A DNA stretch of 47,172 nucleotides, taken from positions 1-47,172 of the forward strand of contig VBDX01000140.1 in the NCBI GenBank assembly GCA_005881885.1, in the 5' to 3' direction. Shown here piece by piece: positions 29,206-36,902 of this stretch (positions are counted from its first letter, which is position 1; the number at the start of each line of letters is the position of its first letter). A program made the position numbers and the translations under genes. Origin of the DNA: Chloroflexota bacterium (GTDB lineage: Bacteria > Chloroflexota > Limnocylindria > P2-11E). Under the pieces are notes generated by a model. The model saw only the letters and a list, made by a program, of their open reading frames with translations, was not told where the DNA came from and made no database searches.

Positions 29206-29868
29206 CTAGTTCAGCTCTTGCCGCTCGCCCTGAGCGCGGAGTCGAACGAGCAGGTCGCCGAGTTGATCGGTCTCGCGGCGGAGAATGCGCGTCTCCTCGA
29301 CCAGTCGCTCAGACGCGCTTGGCATCTCAAGTAGCGCCTGCTGCTCAACCGGATCGACGGCGATGCTTCCCGCGATGCGCCAGGCCACCTCGACGGGAGC
29401 GACTCCCTTCAGCTCTTCGGTGAGCGCGCGCTCGCCGCGCGCGTCGTCGGTGACCGCCAGGACGGCGACGAGGTAGCGACCAAGCGCCTCGAGTGCTTCG
29501 TCCAGATGGCTGGACGGGTCGTCACCCTCCGGCTCATCGAGGTAGTGGACCCGGCCGACGAGATACGGCTCCGCATCGGAGACGAGCGCGTCGACGGCAA
29601 AGCGCCGTTCGCCCCGCGTGACGATGTACGAGCGCCCGTCGGCGAGGCGGGAGACCGCGACGATCCGCGCTTCCGTGCCGATCGCGTGAGGTACGGCGGC
29701 TGGTCCGACCTCGGCGCCGGAGCGGATGAGAACGATGCCGAAGGGACGCTCGCGCTCGACTGAGCGACGGATGAGCAGCCGGTACCGCGGCTCGAAGATG
29801 TGCAGTGGCAGGAGCGCCCCGGGAAACAAAACGGAGCCGAGCGGGAACAGCGGCAACAATTCGCTCAC
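29206..29868 (-). CDS. LON substrate-binding-domain protein
   Basis: This is a stand-alone Lon N-terminal (PUA-like) domain protein of 220 residues. ELLPLFPLGSVLFPGALLPL then HIFEPRYRLLIRR is the hallmark start, with FGIVLIRSGAEVG following. Residues about 130-220 are helical. It has no ATPase or protease domain. Such proteins occur widely and may bind unfolded protein or regulate Lon; function is unproven. The GTG at 29868 was chosen because the longer frame upstream overlaps the divergent CoA-transferase gene and has no similarity. Confidence 0.87.
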   Translation of the reverse strand: MSELLPLFPLGSVLFPGALLPLHIFEPRYRLLIRRSVERERPFGIVLIRSGAEVGPAAVPHAIGTEARIVAVSRLADGRSYIVTRGERRFAVDALVSDAEPYLVGRVHYLDEPEGDDPSSHLDEALEALGRYLVAVLAVTDDARGERALTEELKGVAPVEVAWRIAGSIAVDPVEQQALLEMPSASERLVEETRILRRETDQLGDLLVRLRAQGERQELN

Positions 29869-29876
29869 GCTACTGA

Positions 29877-29886
29877 ACGGTACTCT
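29877..29886. promoter_or_regulatory. Overlapping divergent -10 elements (LON-domain / CoA-transferase)
   Basis: TACTCT (29881-29886, plus strand) ends seven bases before an ATG at 29894; TACCGT (minus strand, complement of 29877-29882) ends eight bases before the LON GTG at 29868. The two hexamers share the central TA. Confidence 0.45.
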
Positions 29887-29893
29887 GGCGCGG

Positions 29894-29935
29894 ATGCCAA
29901 GAAATCCACTCGTGCGGGCGCTTCGCCTGCCGTGA
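29894..29935 (+). CDS. Possible 13-residue leader peptide
   Basis: ATG at 29894 opens MPRNPLVRALRLP and stops at TGA 29933-29935, which overlaps the GTG of the fused CoA-transferase (GTGA). The ATG sits seven bases after a -10-like TACTCT, so it would be the first codon of a leaderless mRNA, and translation of the main gene could be coupled to it. There is no independent evidence that the peptide is made. Confidence 0.35.
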   Translation: MPRNPLVRALRLP

Positions 29936-31338
29936 TCAGCGTCGTCCTGCACGGCGAGCTCCAGCAATTCGGCGCAAAGCGGCGCGAGATCGAGGCGGCC
30001 GGGAAGAGCGCGCGGGAGATCGTGAGATCGCTCGGCATACCCGCTGCTGAGACGGCGGCCTTCGTCATCAACGGCGAGCAGGTCGACGACGCGGCCGTCC
30101 TGCGCGACGGCGACACGCTGGAGCTTCTGCCGGCGATGACCGGCGGCGAAAACGGGGGAGCGCTCGCGGGCATTCGGGTGGTCGATCTCACATGGGCGCT
30201 CGCGGGCCCCTACTGCACGCTGATGCTCGCCGACCACGGTGCCGACGTCGTGAAGATCGAAATCCCCGGCGTGGGAGACGAGTCGCGCGAGTGGGCGCCG
30301 CCGCATGTCAAGGGCATCTCCGCCTATTACCTCGCGATCAACCGCAACAAGCGCAGCATCACCTGCGACCTGAAGCATCCCGACGGCAAGCAGATCCTCG
30401 AACGCTTGGTGGAAAAGGCCGACGTCGTGGTCGAGAACTTCAGTCCCGGCGTGCTCGCCCGCCTTGGCTTTCCCGATGACCGGTTGCGCGCGATGAACCG
30501 CCGCGCCGTGATCTGCCACATCTCCGGATTCGGGCAGGATGGACCCGGACGCGCGTGGGCCGCGTACGACCTTGTCGTGCAAGGGATGGGCGGGGTCATG
30601 AGCCTCACGGGCGAGCCCGGGCGCGAACCGGTGATGGTCGGCGTCCCACAAGCTGACATGGTGGGCGGCATGTTCGCGGCGTTCGCGATCGTCGCGGCGC
30701 TCGAAGCGCGGCACCGCACCGGTGAGGGTCAGGTGATCGACGCCACGATGATCGGCGGCCAGATCGCGCTCCTCTCGCGGCAGGCGGCGCGATTCTTTGC
30801 CGATGGGACGGTTCCGCGGCCCGAGGGGAACGTGCACGCGTCCATCGTTCCCTACCAGACCTTTCGTTCGGCGGACGGCTTCGTCAACGTCGGATGCGCC
30901 AATAACGCGCTCTTCGAACGGCTCTGTCGTGCGCTCGATCTCGAGGACCTGCTCGAGGACCCGCGCTTCGCCGACAATCCGAGCCGCGTCAAGCACCGCG
31001 ACGTGCTCGTGCCCCAGATCGAAGCGAAGATCGCGACGCTGCCGAAGGCCGAGGTCGTGCGCAAGCTACGCGAAGCGAACGTGCCCGTCGGACCGATCAA
31101 CGACCTCCGGGAGGCCTTCAGCGATCCCGTCGTGCGTCACCTCGGGCTCATCGCTGAGGTCGACCATCCGGTGGCGGGCCGTGTCAAAGCGCCGGGCATC
31201 CCGGTGCGCCTTTCAGGAACGCCGGGGTCGGTGCGGCGCTACCCGCCACTTCTTGGCGAGCACACCGATGAGGTGCTCGGCGAGATCGGCTACTCGTCCG
31301 AGGAGATCGCCAAGCTCCGCATGGACGGCGCGCTCTGA
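29932..31338 (+). CDS. MoaD/ThiS-like domain fused to a class III (CaiB/BaiF) CoA-transferase
   Basis: Residues 1-72 (VISVVLHGELQQFGAKRREI to DGDTLELLPAMTGG) match the beta-grasp MoaD/ThiS pattern: FVINGEQVDD, LRDGDTLELLP and a Gly-Gly at the domain end, here followed by ENGG. From residue 77 the family III CoA-transferase begins: LAGIRVVDLTWALAGPYCTL, then MLADHGADVVKIE and RNKRSITCDLKHPDGK; the catalytic Asp is in GVPQADMVGG. The transferase moves CoA between carboxylic acids. The start is GTG 29932; an in-frame ATG at 30136, just before TGGENGG, could also yield the transferase alone. The acyl substrate is unknown. Confidence 0.85.
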   Translation: MISVVLHGELQQFGAKRREIEAAGKSAREIVRSLGIPAAETAAFVINGEQVDDAAVLRDGDTLELLPAMTGGENGGALAGIRVVDLTWALAGPYCTLMLADHGADVVKIEIPGVGDESREWAPPHVKGISAYYLAINRNKRSITCDLKHPDGKQILERLVEKADVVVENFSPGVLARLGFPDDRLRAMNRRAVICHISGFGQDGPGRAWAAYDLVVQGMGGVMSLTGEPGREPVMVGVPQADMVGGMFAAFAIVAALEARHRTGEGQVIDATMIGGQIALLSRQAARFFADGTVPRPEGNVHASIVPYQTFRSADGFVNVGCANNALFERLCRALDLEDLLEDPRFADNPSRVKHRDVLVPQIEAKIATLPKAEVVRKLREANVPVGPINDLREAFSDPVVRHLGLIAEVDHPVAGRVKAPGIPVRLSGTPGSVRRYPPLLGEHTDEVLGEIGYSSEEIAKLRMDGAL

Positions 31339-31352
31339 TCGCCGCGCGCGAG

Positions 31353-31874
31353 ATGCCCCCGCGGCGGCGCCCGCTCTGGCTCGTCGCCGCGCTCTGCGTG
31401 CTCTCGACCGGGGTTTACGTGCCGCTCTGGTTCGGATTGTCCTGGGCGGAGCTACGCCGCGAGACGGCGAATGAACGGATGCAGCCCGCCTGGCATGCGC
31501 TCTCGATCTTCGTACCGGGCTACGGCTCGTGGCAGGTCTATCAGCATTTCGCGACAATCGCCGTGGCTCTGGATCGCGTCGGGAGCACGCTCAAGATCGA
31601 CGCGCTCTCCGCAACGATCGGAGCCCTGCTCTGGTATTTGACCTGGTTCCATTACTCGGCGGAGCCGATCTTCGCTCTGCTGAACGCAGGCGAGCTCCTC
31701 GCGGGGACGGCGGTCGTCGTGTACGGACAGCGCGCTCTCAACGAGTACTGGCGAGCGCGGCCCGGGCCAGCGGTCGAGGAGCGCATGCTCGAGACCGATT
31801 GGGTGGCGATCGCCGCTGCCGCGGCGTTCTTCGTCGCAATCCTTTTCTCGTACGCGAGCACGCCCACCAATTAA
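31353..31874 (+). CDS. Hypothetical membrane protein (DUF4234-like)
   Basis: This 173-residue protein has about four hydrophobic segments: LVAALCVLSTGVYVPLWFGL (7-27), a central GYGSWQVYQHFATIAVALD region, ATIGALLWYLTWFHYSAEP (85-105) and VAIAAAAAFFVAILFSY near the end. The order TGVYVPLWF then W..L....PGYG.WQVYQHF resembles DUF4234-type membrane proteins. Function unknown. Its TAA is part of the -10-like hexamer of the next gene. Confidence 0.7.
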   Translation: MPPRRRPLWLVAALCVLSTGVYVPLWFGLSWAELRRETANERMQPAWHALSIFVPGYGSWQVYQHFATIAVALDRVGSTLKIDALSATIGALLWYLTWFHYSAEPIFALLNAGELLAGTAVVVYGQRALNEYWRARPGPAVEERMLETDWVAIAAAAAFFVAILFSYASTPTN

Positions 31875-31877
31875 CAT
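31872..31877 (+). promoter_or_regulatory. Putative -10 element of the PfkB kinase gene
   Basis: TAACAT, containing the preceding stop codon, ends nine bases before the GTG at 31887. Same hexamer as before the YggX-like gene. Confidence 0.35.
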
Positions 31878-31886
31878 CCGACTCCC

Positions 31887-32789
31887 GTGCCGCACATCCT
31901 CGTCGTGGGCTCGCTCGCCTACGACGACGTGCAGACCCCCTACGAGCGCCGTCGCGACGTGCTGGGCGGCGCCGCGTCCTATTTCTCGCTCGCGGCGCGC
32001 CTCTACGCGCCGGTGCGACTCATGGGGGTCGTCGGGGACGACTTCCGCGAAAGCGACCTCGAGCGCCTGAAGAAGCGTGGCGTCGACATCGCCGGCGTCG
32101 AGCGTGTCAAGGGCAGGTCGTTCCGCTGGCTCGGACGCTACGACCACGATCTGGTGACGGCGGAAACGATCAACACGGATCTGGGCGTGTTCGGCGACTG
32201 GGACCCAGAGGTACCGGCGGCCTTCACTGATAGCGAATTCGTCTTCCTCGCGAACATCCTTCCCGAGATCCAGCTTCGGATGCTCGAGCAGGTGCGGGCG
32301 CCGGTCGTCGTCGCGCTCGACACGATGAACTACTGGATCGAGCGCAAGCGCGACGCTCTGACCAAGGTCATGTCGCGCGTCGACATCGTCACGATCAACG
32401 AAGCGGAGGCGCGGCAGTTCTGCGGGACGCATAACGTGATCCGAGCGGCGCGACAGATCCTCGCCCTCGGTCCGCGCGCGGTCGTCATCAAGCGTGCGGA
32501 GTACGGCGCGCTCCTCCTGACGAAGGACCGGATCTTTTGGACACCGGCCTACCCCCTCGAAGAGGTGCGCGATCCGACCGGCGCCGGCGACGCCTTCGCG
32601 GGCGGGCTCCTCGGCTATTTGGCGCATTCGGGTACGGTCGACGACCGGACGTTGTGCCGCGCGGTCCTGCACGGCACCGTCTGCGCCTCCTTCGCGGTCG
32701 AGCAGTTCAGCGTCGACGGCATCGAGCAGGCGGACCAAACTGGCGTCGAGGCACGCGTGCGGGAGCTGCAGACACTCGTGTCCGCCTGA
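31887..32789 (+). CDS. PfkB-family sugar/nucleoside kinase
   Basis: This 300-residue ribokinase-fold enzyme phosphorylates a sugar or nucleoside with ATP. The N-terminal LVVGSLAYDD and the VLGGAASYFSLAARL substrate site are followed by the C-terminal PfkB signature DPTGAGDAFAGGLLGYLAH, whose Asp is the catalytic base and GAGD the anion hole. VDIVTINEAEARQF is also typical. The substrate cannot be assigned. GTG start; its TGA overlaps the upstream-most sigma-factor ATG. Confidence 0.9.
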   Translation: MPHILVVGSLAYDDVQTPYERRRDVLGGAASYFSLAARLYAPVRLMGVVGDDFRESDLERLKKRGVDIAGVERVKGRSFRWLGRYDHDLVTAETINTDLGVFGDWDPEVPAAFTDSEFVFLANILPEIQLRMLEQVRAPVVVALDTMNYWIERKRDALTKVMSRVDIVTINEAEARQFCGTHNVIRAARQILALGPRAVVIKRAEYGALLLTKDRIFWTPAYPLEEVRDPTGAGDAFAGGLLGYLAHSGTVDDRTLCRAVLHGTVCASFAVEQFSVDGIEQADQTGVEARVRELQTLVSA

Positions 32790-33409
32790 TGAGGGAACCG
32801 CTCGGCCGCACGGTTGTACGAGGGATGAGAACCGACTCCCTGGAGGGCCGGCCGGCGGAGGACGCAGTACTCGTGGAACGGGCACAACACGGCGATACCG
32901 ATGCGTACGGCGAGCTGGTGAGGCGCTACCAAGCGCTCGCCACCAGGACCGCCTACGTGATCACCGGCACGTCCGCCGAAGCGGAGGATGCGGCCCAAGA
33001 CGGCTTCACCAAGGCGTATTTCGCGCTTGACCGGTTCCGCTCCGGTGCGCCCTTCCGTCCCTGGCTGTTGCGGATCGTCGCGAACGAGGCCAAGAACCGC
33101 CGCAAGGCGCTGGGCCGCCGTCCGACGGTCGATCTCAGCGTCGCCGAGGATCGCCCCTCGGGTGACACGGCCCTGTCGCCCGAGGCGGCGGCCCTGGCGA
33201 GCGAGCGCCGCGAGCTGGTTCTCGGGGCACTCCGCAAGCTTCGCGAGGAGGATCGTCTGGTCATCGCCTACCGGTACTTCCTGGATCTCTCCGAGGCCGA
33301 GATGGCTGAGGCGCTCGGCGTCGCCCGCGGTACGGTGAAGTCGCGGCTCTCTCGCGCGCTCGTTCGCCTCCGCGAGGTCGCGTCGGGTGAGGTGACGCGC
33401 GATGGGTAA
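32789..33409 (+). CDS. ECF-type RNA polymerase sigma factor
   Basis: This is a sigma-70 family protein of about 206 residues. Region 2 (AYGELVRRYQALATRTAYVI to DAAQDGFTKAYFALDRFR and PFRPWLLRIVANEAKNRRK) and region 4 (LRKLREEDRLVIAYRYFLDL, then SEAEMAEALGVARGTVKSRL) are clear. It should direct transcription of a small regulon. The ATG at 32789 overlaps the kinase stop; a second ATG at 32825, 12 codons in, also gives a complete region 2. It is translationally coupled to the next gene, its likely anti-sigma factor. Confidence 0.93.
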   Translation: MREPLGRTVVRGMRTDSLEGRPAEDAVLVERAQHGDTDAYGELVRRYQALATRTAYVITGTSAEAEDAAQDGFTKAYFALDRFRSGAPFRPWLLRIVANEAKNRRKALGRRPTVDLSVAEDRPSGDTALSPEAAALASERRELVLGALRKLREEDRLVIAYRYFLDLSEAEMAEALGVARGTVKSRLSRALVRLREVASGEVTRDG

Positions 33410-34190
33410 GACCCTGTCCGATCGCGAGCTCGAGCAGGCGCTCGCCGACATCGGCGAGCGGCTCCCGCAGGCCACGCGCGACCTCTGGCCGGCCGTCCGC
33501 GAGCGCATCGACAGGCGCCGCGCGCGTCGCTGGTGGGCGCTCGGGGTCCCGCGGGGCATGCTCGCGCCTATCGCGGCGACGCTCGCGATCCTGCTCGTCC
33601 TGACCCTCGCGCTCACTCCGGATCTCGTGGCGCGCGCCGCGGAGATCCTCGGCCTGCGGGGCGTGCAGATCTTCCGCGTGACCGCCACGCCGTCGCCGAT
33701 GCCCACGACCGGCGCGTCCGTGACGTTCACCGGGCAGCGGGCTGCCTCGGTCGAGGAAGCGAGCCGGATCGCCGGGTTCCCGGTCCGCGAACCGGCGGCC
33801 CTCGGCGCCCCAGACGAGATCTACGTCGACGCCGCACCGGTCCGCGTCACGCTCGTGTACCGCTCGCGTCAGGGACTGCCGGCGACGGCGCTGCCGGGCA
33901 TCAGCGCGCTCGTCGTCGAATTCCGCGGCCGGCTCGATCAGGCGGTCGTCGGCAAGACCGCCGGACCCGAAGCGCATCTCGAATCCGTTCCCCTGAACGG
34001 CGGGGTCGCGACCTGGCTCTCGGGGCAGCCCCACCAGTTCTTCTACTTCGACCCGAATGGCAACTTCCAGTCGGAGACGCTTCGCCTCGCCGGTAACACG
34101 CTGCTCTGGGAAGAGGGCGGCGTCACCTACCGGCTCGAAGCCCAGGTGACCAAGGAGGAGGCGGTCCGGATCGCATCGACCTTCCGCTAG
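33402..34190 (+). CDS. Putative anti-sigma factor, single-pass membrane protein
   Basis: This 262-residue protein has a cytoplasmic helical N-terminus (LSDRELEQALADIGERLPQA, then RDLWPAVRERIDRRRARRWW), one transmembrane helix (about 50-70, MLAPIAATLAILLVLTLAL) and an outer domain with the DUF4367-like pattern (VEEASRIAGFPVREPAALGA, IYVDAAPVRVTLVYRS and TWLSGQPHQFFYFDPNGNF). The ATG overlaps the end of the sigma gene, the usual sigma/anti-sigma arrangement. No zinc-binding HxxxCxxC is seen. It is predicted to hold the sigma factor until an envelope signal releases it. Confidence 0.75.
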   Translation: MGKTLSDRELEQALADIGERLPQATRDLWPAVRERIDRRRARRWWALGVPRGMLAPIAATLAILLVLTLALTPDLVARAAEILGLRGVQIFRVTATPSPMPTTGASVTFTGQRAASVEEASRIAGFPVREPAALGAPDEIYVDAAPVRVTLVYRSRQGLPATALPGISALVVEFRGRLDQAVVGKTAGPEAHLESVPLNGGVATWLSGQPHQFFYFDPNGNFQSETLRLAGNTLLWEEGGVTYRLEAQVTKEEAVRIASTFR

Positions 34191-34215
34191 GGAACCTACC
34201 GAAGCGGTGGGTTGT

Positions 34216-34227
34216 AAGGGGGGTGAT
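34216..34227 (+). promoter_or_regulatory. Shine-Dalgarno sequence choosing the start of the propeller lipoprotein
   Basis: AAGGGGGGTGAT is followed by three in-frame candidate starts (GTG 34223, ATG 34226, ATG 34229). The G-rich core ends at 34223, so spacing favours 34229. Confidence 0.6.
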
Positions 34228-34228
34228 G

Positions 34229-35485
34229 ATGCGTTCGGCGATCGGTCTCGCGGTGGCATCGGCGATCCTGGCTTCCTGCGCGGCAGGGACCGGTGATCAG
34301 CCGGCGAGCGCGACGAATGACGAGCTCGTGCTCAGGACGGCGTCAGCGATCCAGGTACGTGACACCAAGGGCGAGCTGCTGCACTCGTTCGGTCGCGCCG
34401 TCGCCTCGCCTGACGGATCCGTCTACTACGCGCTTGACGGCGCGTCTTCGCCCGCGCTGCAGTGGATCGAGGCGAAGACCGGACGGACCATCACGCGCCT
34501 CACGCTGCCAGGTCAGTTCGCTTTCGCCGACGAAAGTGGTCCCGCGCCCACCGGCCTATCCCCGAACGGGCGGTGGCTGGTGCTGGTCGGACAGTCTGGG
34601 GCGATGAGCTCCTTCGCGGTAATCGACACGGCGCTCCTCAAGCTCGCCGCTACCGCCGAGGTCCCCGGCGCCTTCACTTACGACGCGATCAGCGACGACG
34701 GCTCGTCGCTCTACCTCACGGAGCGGATCGGGGCGGAGACCGCCCGCAACCTCGGCGTCAATGCGGCATACAGCTACCGCGTGCGCGTGTACGACGTGCC
34801 GTCCGCGAAGCTGTCCGAGACGCTGGTCGTCGATGTGAAGCTGGCGTCTCAGACGACCGAAAACAACGCGGCAACGCGTCTCGACGGGATCATGAGCGGG
34901 ATCTACCAGTCGTCCGTGCCGAGCCGCGACGGTCAGTGGAACTTCAGCTTCTACTACAACCCTGCTCGCGGCCCGTTCATCCACGTCCTCCATCTGAATT
35001 CGCGAAACGCGTTCTGCATCCTGGACCTCCCGATCGTGCCAGGTGGCTACGAGAAGCGAATGGCGTGGTCCCTCGCGGTCGCTCCGTCGGGGACGACCCT
35101 GTACGCGGCGAACGGCGCGCTCGGCATGGTCTCCGCCATCGACGCCACGACGCTAAAAGTGCGGCGCACCGCGACGATCGCCGGTCTCCTTTCTGCGACG
35201 ACGCCAGACGCGCCGACACGAAGCGTGGTTTCACCTGACGGACGCAAGCTCTACTTCCCGGCGGGTCACGGTGTGGCGCTCGTCGACACCCTGGACTTCA
35301 CGCTCCGCGGTCACTTCCTCACCGACCGGGTCGTGAGCAGCCTTTCGCTGAGTGCCGACGGCCGCCGGCTCTACGCCATGTCCTCCGATGGAACGGTCTG
35401 GATGCTGAATGCCATGACCGGTCGGCAGCTTGCCGAGATCCCGACAGCGGGCGCGACAGCCCTCCTTCGGGTCCAGCCCCGCTAG
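34229..35485 (+). CDS. Lipoprotein with beta-propeller (YncE/WD40-like) repeats
   Basis: This lipoprotein of about 418 residues has signal peptide MRSAIGLAVASAILASC with lipobox ILASC, then AAGTGDQPASA. The body contains repeated propeller-like blades: VASPDGSVYYALDG, LSPNGRWLVLVGQ, ISDDGSSLYLTER, VAPSGTTLYAANG, VSPDGRKLYFPAG and LSADGRRLYAMSSDGT, at intervals of about 45-60 residues. Such six- or seven-bladed surface proteins often bind ligands; no catalytic residues can be assigned. It follows the sigma/anti-sigma pair and may be part of their regulon. Confidence 0.8.
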   Translation: MRSAIGLAVASAILASCAAGTGDQPASATNDELVLRTASAIQVRDTKGELLHSFGRAVASPDGSVYYALDGASSPALQWIEAKTGRTITRLTLPGQFAFADESGPAPTGLSPNGRWLVLVGQSGAMSSFAVIDTALLKLAATAEVPGAFTYDAISDDGSSLYLTERIGAETARNLGVNAAYSYRVRVYDVPSAKLSETLVVDVKLASQTTENNAATRLDGIMSGIYQSSVPSRDGQWNFSFYYNPARGPFIHVLHLNSRNAFCILDLPIVPGGYEKRMAWSLAVAPSGTTLYAANGALGMVSAIDATTLKVRRTATIAGLLSATTPDAPTRSVVSPDGRKLYFPAGHGVALVDTLDFTLRGHFLTDRVVSSLSLSADGRRLYAMSSDGTVWMLNAMTGRQLAEIPTAGATALLRVQPR

Positions 35486-35569
35486 ACAGATCGACGCTCC
35501 GCGAAGCGGGGACGCGTCCGTCAGACCGCACCGTCCGTACTCCTTATGGCGCCTGACGAAAACCCGCTC

Positions 35570-35598
35570 TTGACAGGGGGAAACGGTGGGCATCGAAT
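35570..35598 (+). promoter_or_regulatory. Sigma-70-type promoter of the TRAP transporter operon
   Basis: Perfect TTGACA (35570-35575), a 17-base spacer and TCGAAT (35593-35598). The start site near 35605 excludes the upstream GTG at 35586 as the dctP start and leaves a 35-base leader with the GGGAGG RBS. Confidence 0.65.
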
Positions 35599-35639
35599 GG
35601 TCACGACCCGCAGTGGGCCGGGAAATGGGAGGTCCAGCA

Positions 35640-36818
35640 GTGGATCTACTGAAGAGCTCTCGTCGCGGATTCCTCAAGTACACCGGGCTTTCGGCACTGG
35701 GCGCGTTCATCACGGCGTGCCTCTCGTCCAACGCCCCGGCAGGCGGCGGGGCCGCATCGCCGGCCACGGGCGGCGCGGGTGGCGGGATCGCCTCCCCGGC
35801 GGCCACGATCAACTGGAAGATCCAGTCGGGCTGGGCCGGCAACGACATCTTCCAGGAAATGTTCACCGACTGGGCGAAGAAGGTCGATGAGATGTCCGGT
35901 GGCCGGCTGAAGATCGACACCTTGCAGGTCAACTCCGTCACCAACACCGCCGCGGCGATCGACGCGGTGAGCAGCGGGACGCTGGACGGCGCTCACCACG
36001 TCGCCGTCTATTACTTCGGCAAGGACCACTCGCTGAGCCTCTTCGGCACCGGGCCGATGATGGGCCTGAATGGTCAGCAGTGGCTCTCGTGGTTCTACTA
36101 CGGCGGCGGTTTCGAGCTCTACCAGGACCTCGTCCAGCGGAAGCTGAAGCTCAATGTCGTCTCGTTCCTCCACATGCCGATGCAGTGTCAGCCTCTGGGC
36201 TGGTTCAAGGACGAGATCAAGTCGCCCGACGACTTCAAGGGCATGAAGTTCCGGACGGTGGGACTCGCAACAGGCGTCTACCAAGGAATGGGCGCAAGCG
36301 TCATCTCGGTGCCAGGAGCGGAGGTAGCCTCGGCCCTCGACCGTGGGACGATCGACGCCGCGGAGTTCAACAACACCACCTCGGACATCGCCTACGGCAT
36401 GCCGGACGTGCGTAAGGTCATGATGGCGCAGTCGTACCACCAGCCTGGCGAGGCGCTCCTGATCGACATCAACAAGGCGAAATGGGACGCGCTCCCCAAG
36501 GACCTGCAGGCCATCGTGAAGTACTCGATCTACGCCGAATCCGCGGACGGCGAGTGGAAGCAGATCTCGAAGAACGCCGACGACTACGCCAAGCTCGTCA
36601 GCCGGGGCATCAAGATCGTCCAGACGCCGAAGGCGGTGCTCGAGGCGCAGCTCAAGGCGTGGGACAGCATTCTCGCGAACGAATCCAAAGACAACCCAGA
36701 ATTCGCGAAGATCATCGACTCGCAGAAGAAGTGGGCGCAGAAGGTCTACCCCTGGACCGAGAAGATCAACATCCCAACGCCTGATCCGGTGTCCTACAAC
36801 TGGTTCCTCAAGAAGTAG
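35640..36818 (+). CDS. dctP: TRAP transporter solute-binding protein (DctP family), Tat-exported lipoprotein
   Basis: The gene encodes 392 residues. The N-terminus LLKSSRRGFLKYTGLSALGA is a twin-arginine signal (SRRGFLK) that ends in a lipobox (FITAC), followed by a low-complexity Gly/Ala/Ser spacer. The binding protein starts at INWKIQSGWAGNDIFQEMFT, with SSGTLDGAH, the conserved FKGMKFRTVGLATGVYQGMG and ALDRGTIDAAEFNNTTSDIA. This resembles DctP proteins for alpha-keto or other organic acids. GTG 35640 lies seven bases after GGGAGG. It delivers substrate to DctQM encoded downstream. Confidence 0.93.
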   Translation: MDLLKSSRRGFLKYTGLSALGAFITACLSSNAPAGGGAASPATGGAGGGIASPAATINWKIQSGWAGNDIFQEMFTDWAKKVDEMSGGRLKIDTLQVNSVTNTAAAIDAVSSGTLDGAHHVAVYYFGKDHSLSLFGTGPMMGLNGQQWLSWFYYGGGFELYQDLVQRKLKLNVVSFLHMPMQCQPLGWFKDEIKSPDDFKGMKFRTVGLATGVYQGMGASVISVPGAEVASALDRGTIDAAEFNNTTSDIAYGMPDVRKVMMAQSYHQPGEALLIDINKAKWDALPKDLQAIVKYSIYAESADGEWKQISKNADDYAKLVSRGIKIVQTPKAVLEAQLKAWDSILANESKDNPEFAKIIDSQKKWAQKVYPWTEKINIPTPDPVSYNWFLKK

Positions 36819-36848
36819 CGGGCGACCGAGCGGGCAGACGCATATCCT

Positions 36849-36880
36849 GACGGGGCCCTGGTCCAATCCAGGGCCCCGTC
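36849..36880 (+). terminator. Perfect 13-bp hairpin between dctP and dctQ
   Basis: GACGGGGCCCTGG (36849-36861) pairs exactly with CCAGGGCCCCGTC (36868-36880) around loop TCCAAT. With no T-run it probably acts as a partial terminator or an mRNA-stabilising stem, allowing more binding protein than permease. Confidence 0.7.
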
Positions 36881-36902
36881 ACATGTGGGGTGAAAGATCA
36901 CG

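Noticed and set aside
29869-30996. N-terminal extension of the LON-domain gene to 596 residues
   Set aside because: The extension lies antisense to the CoA-transferase and has no similarity; the LON domain starts at 29868.
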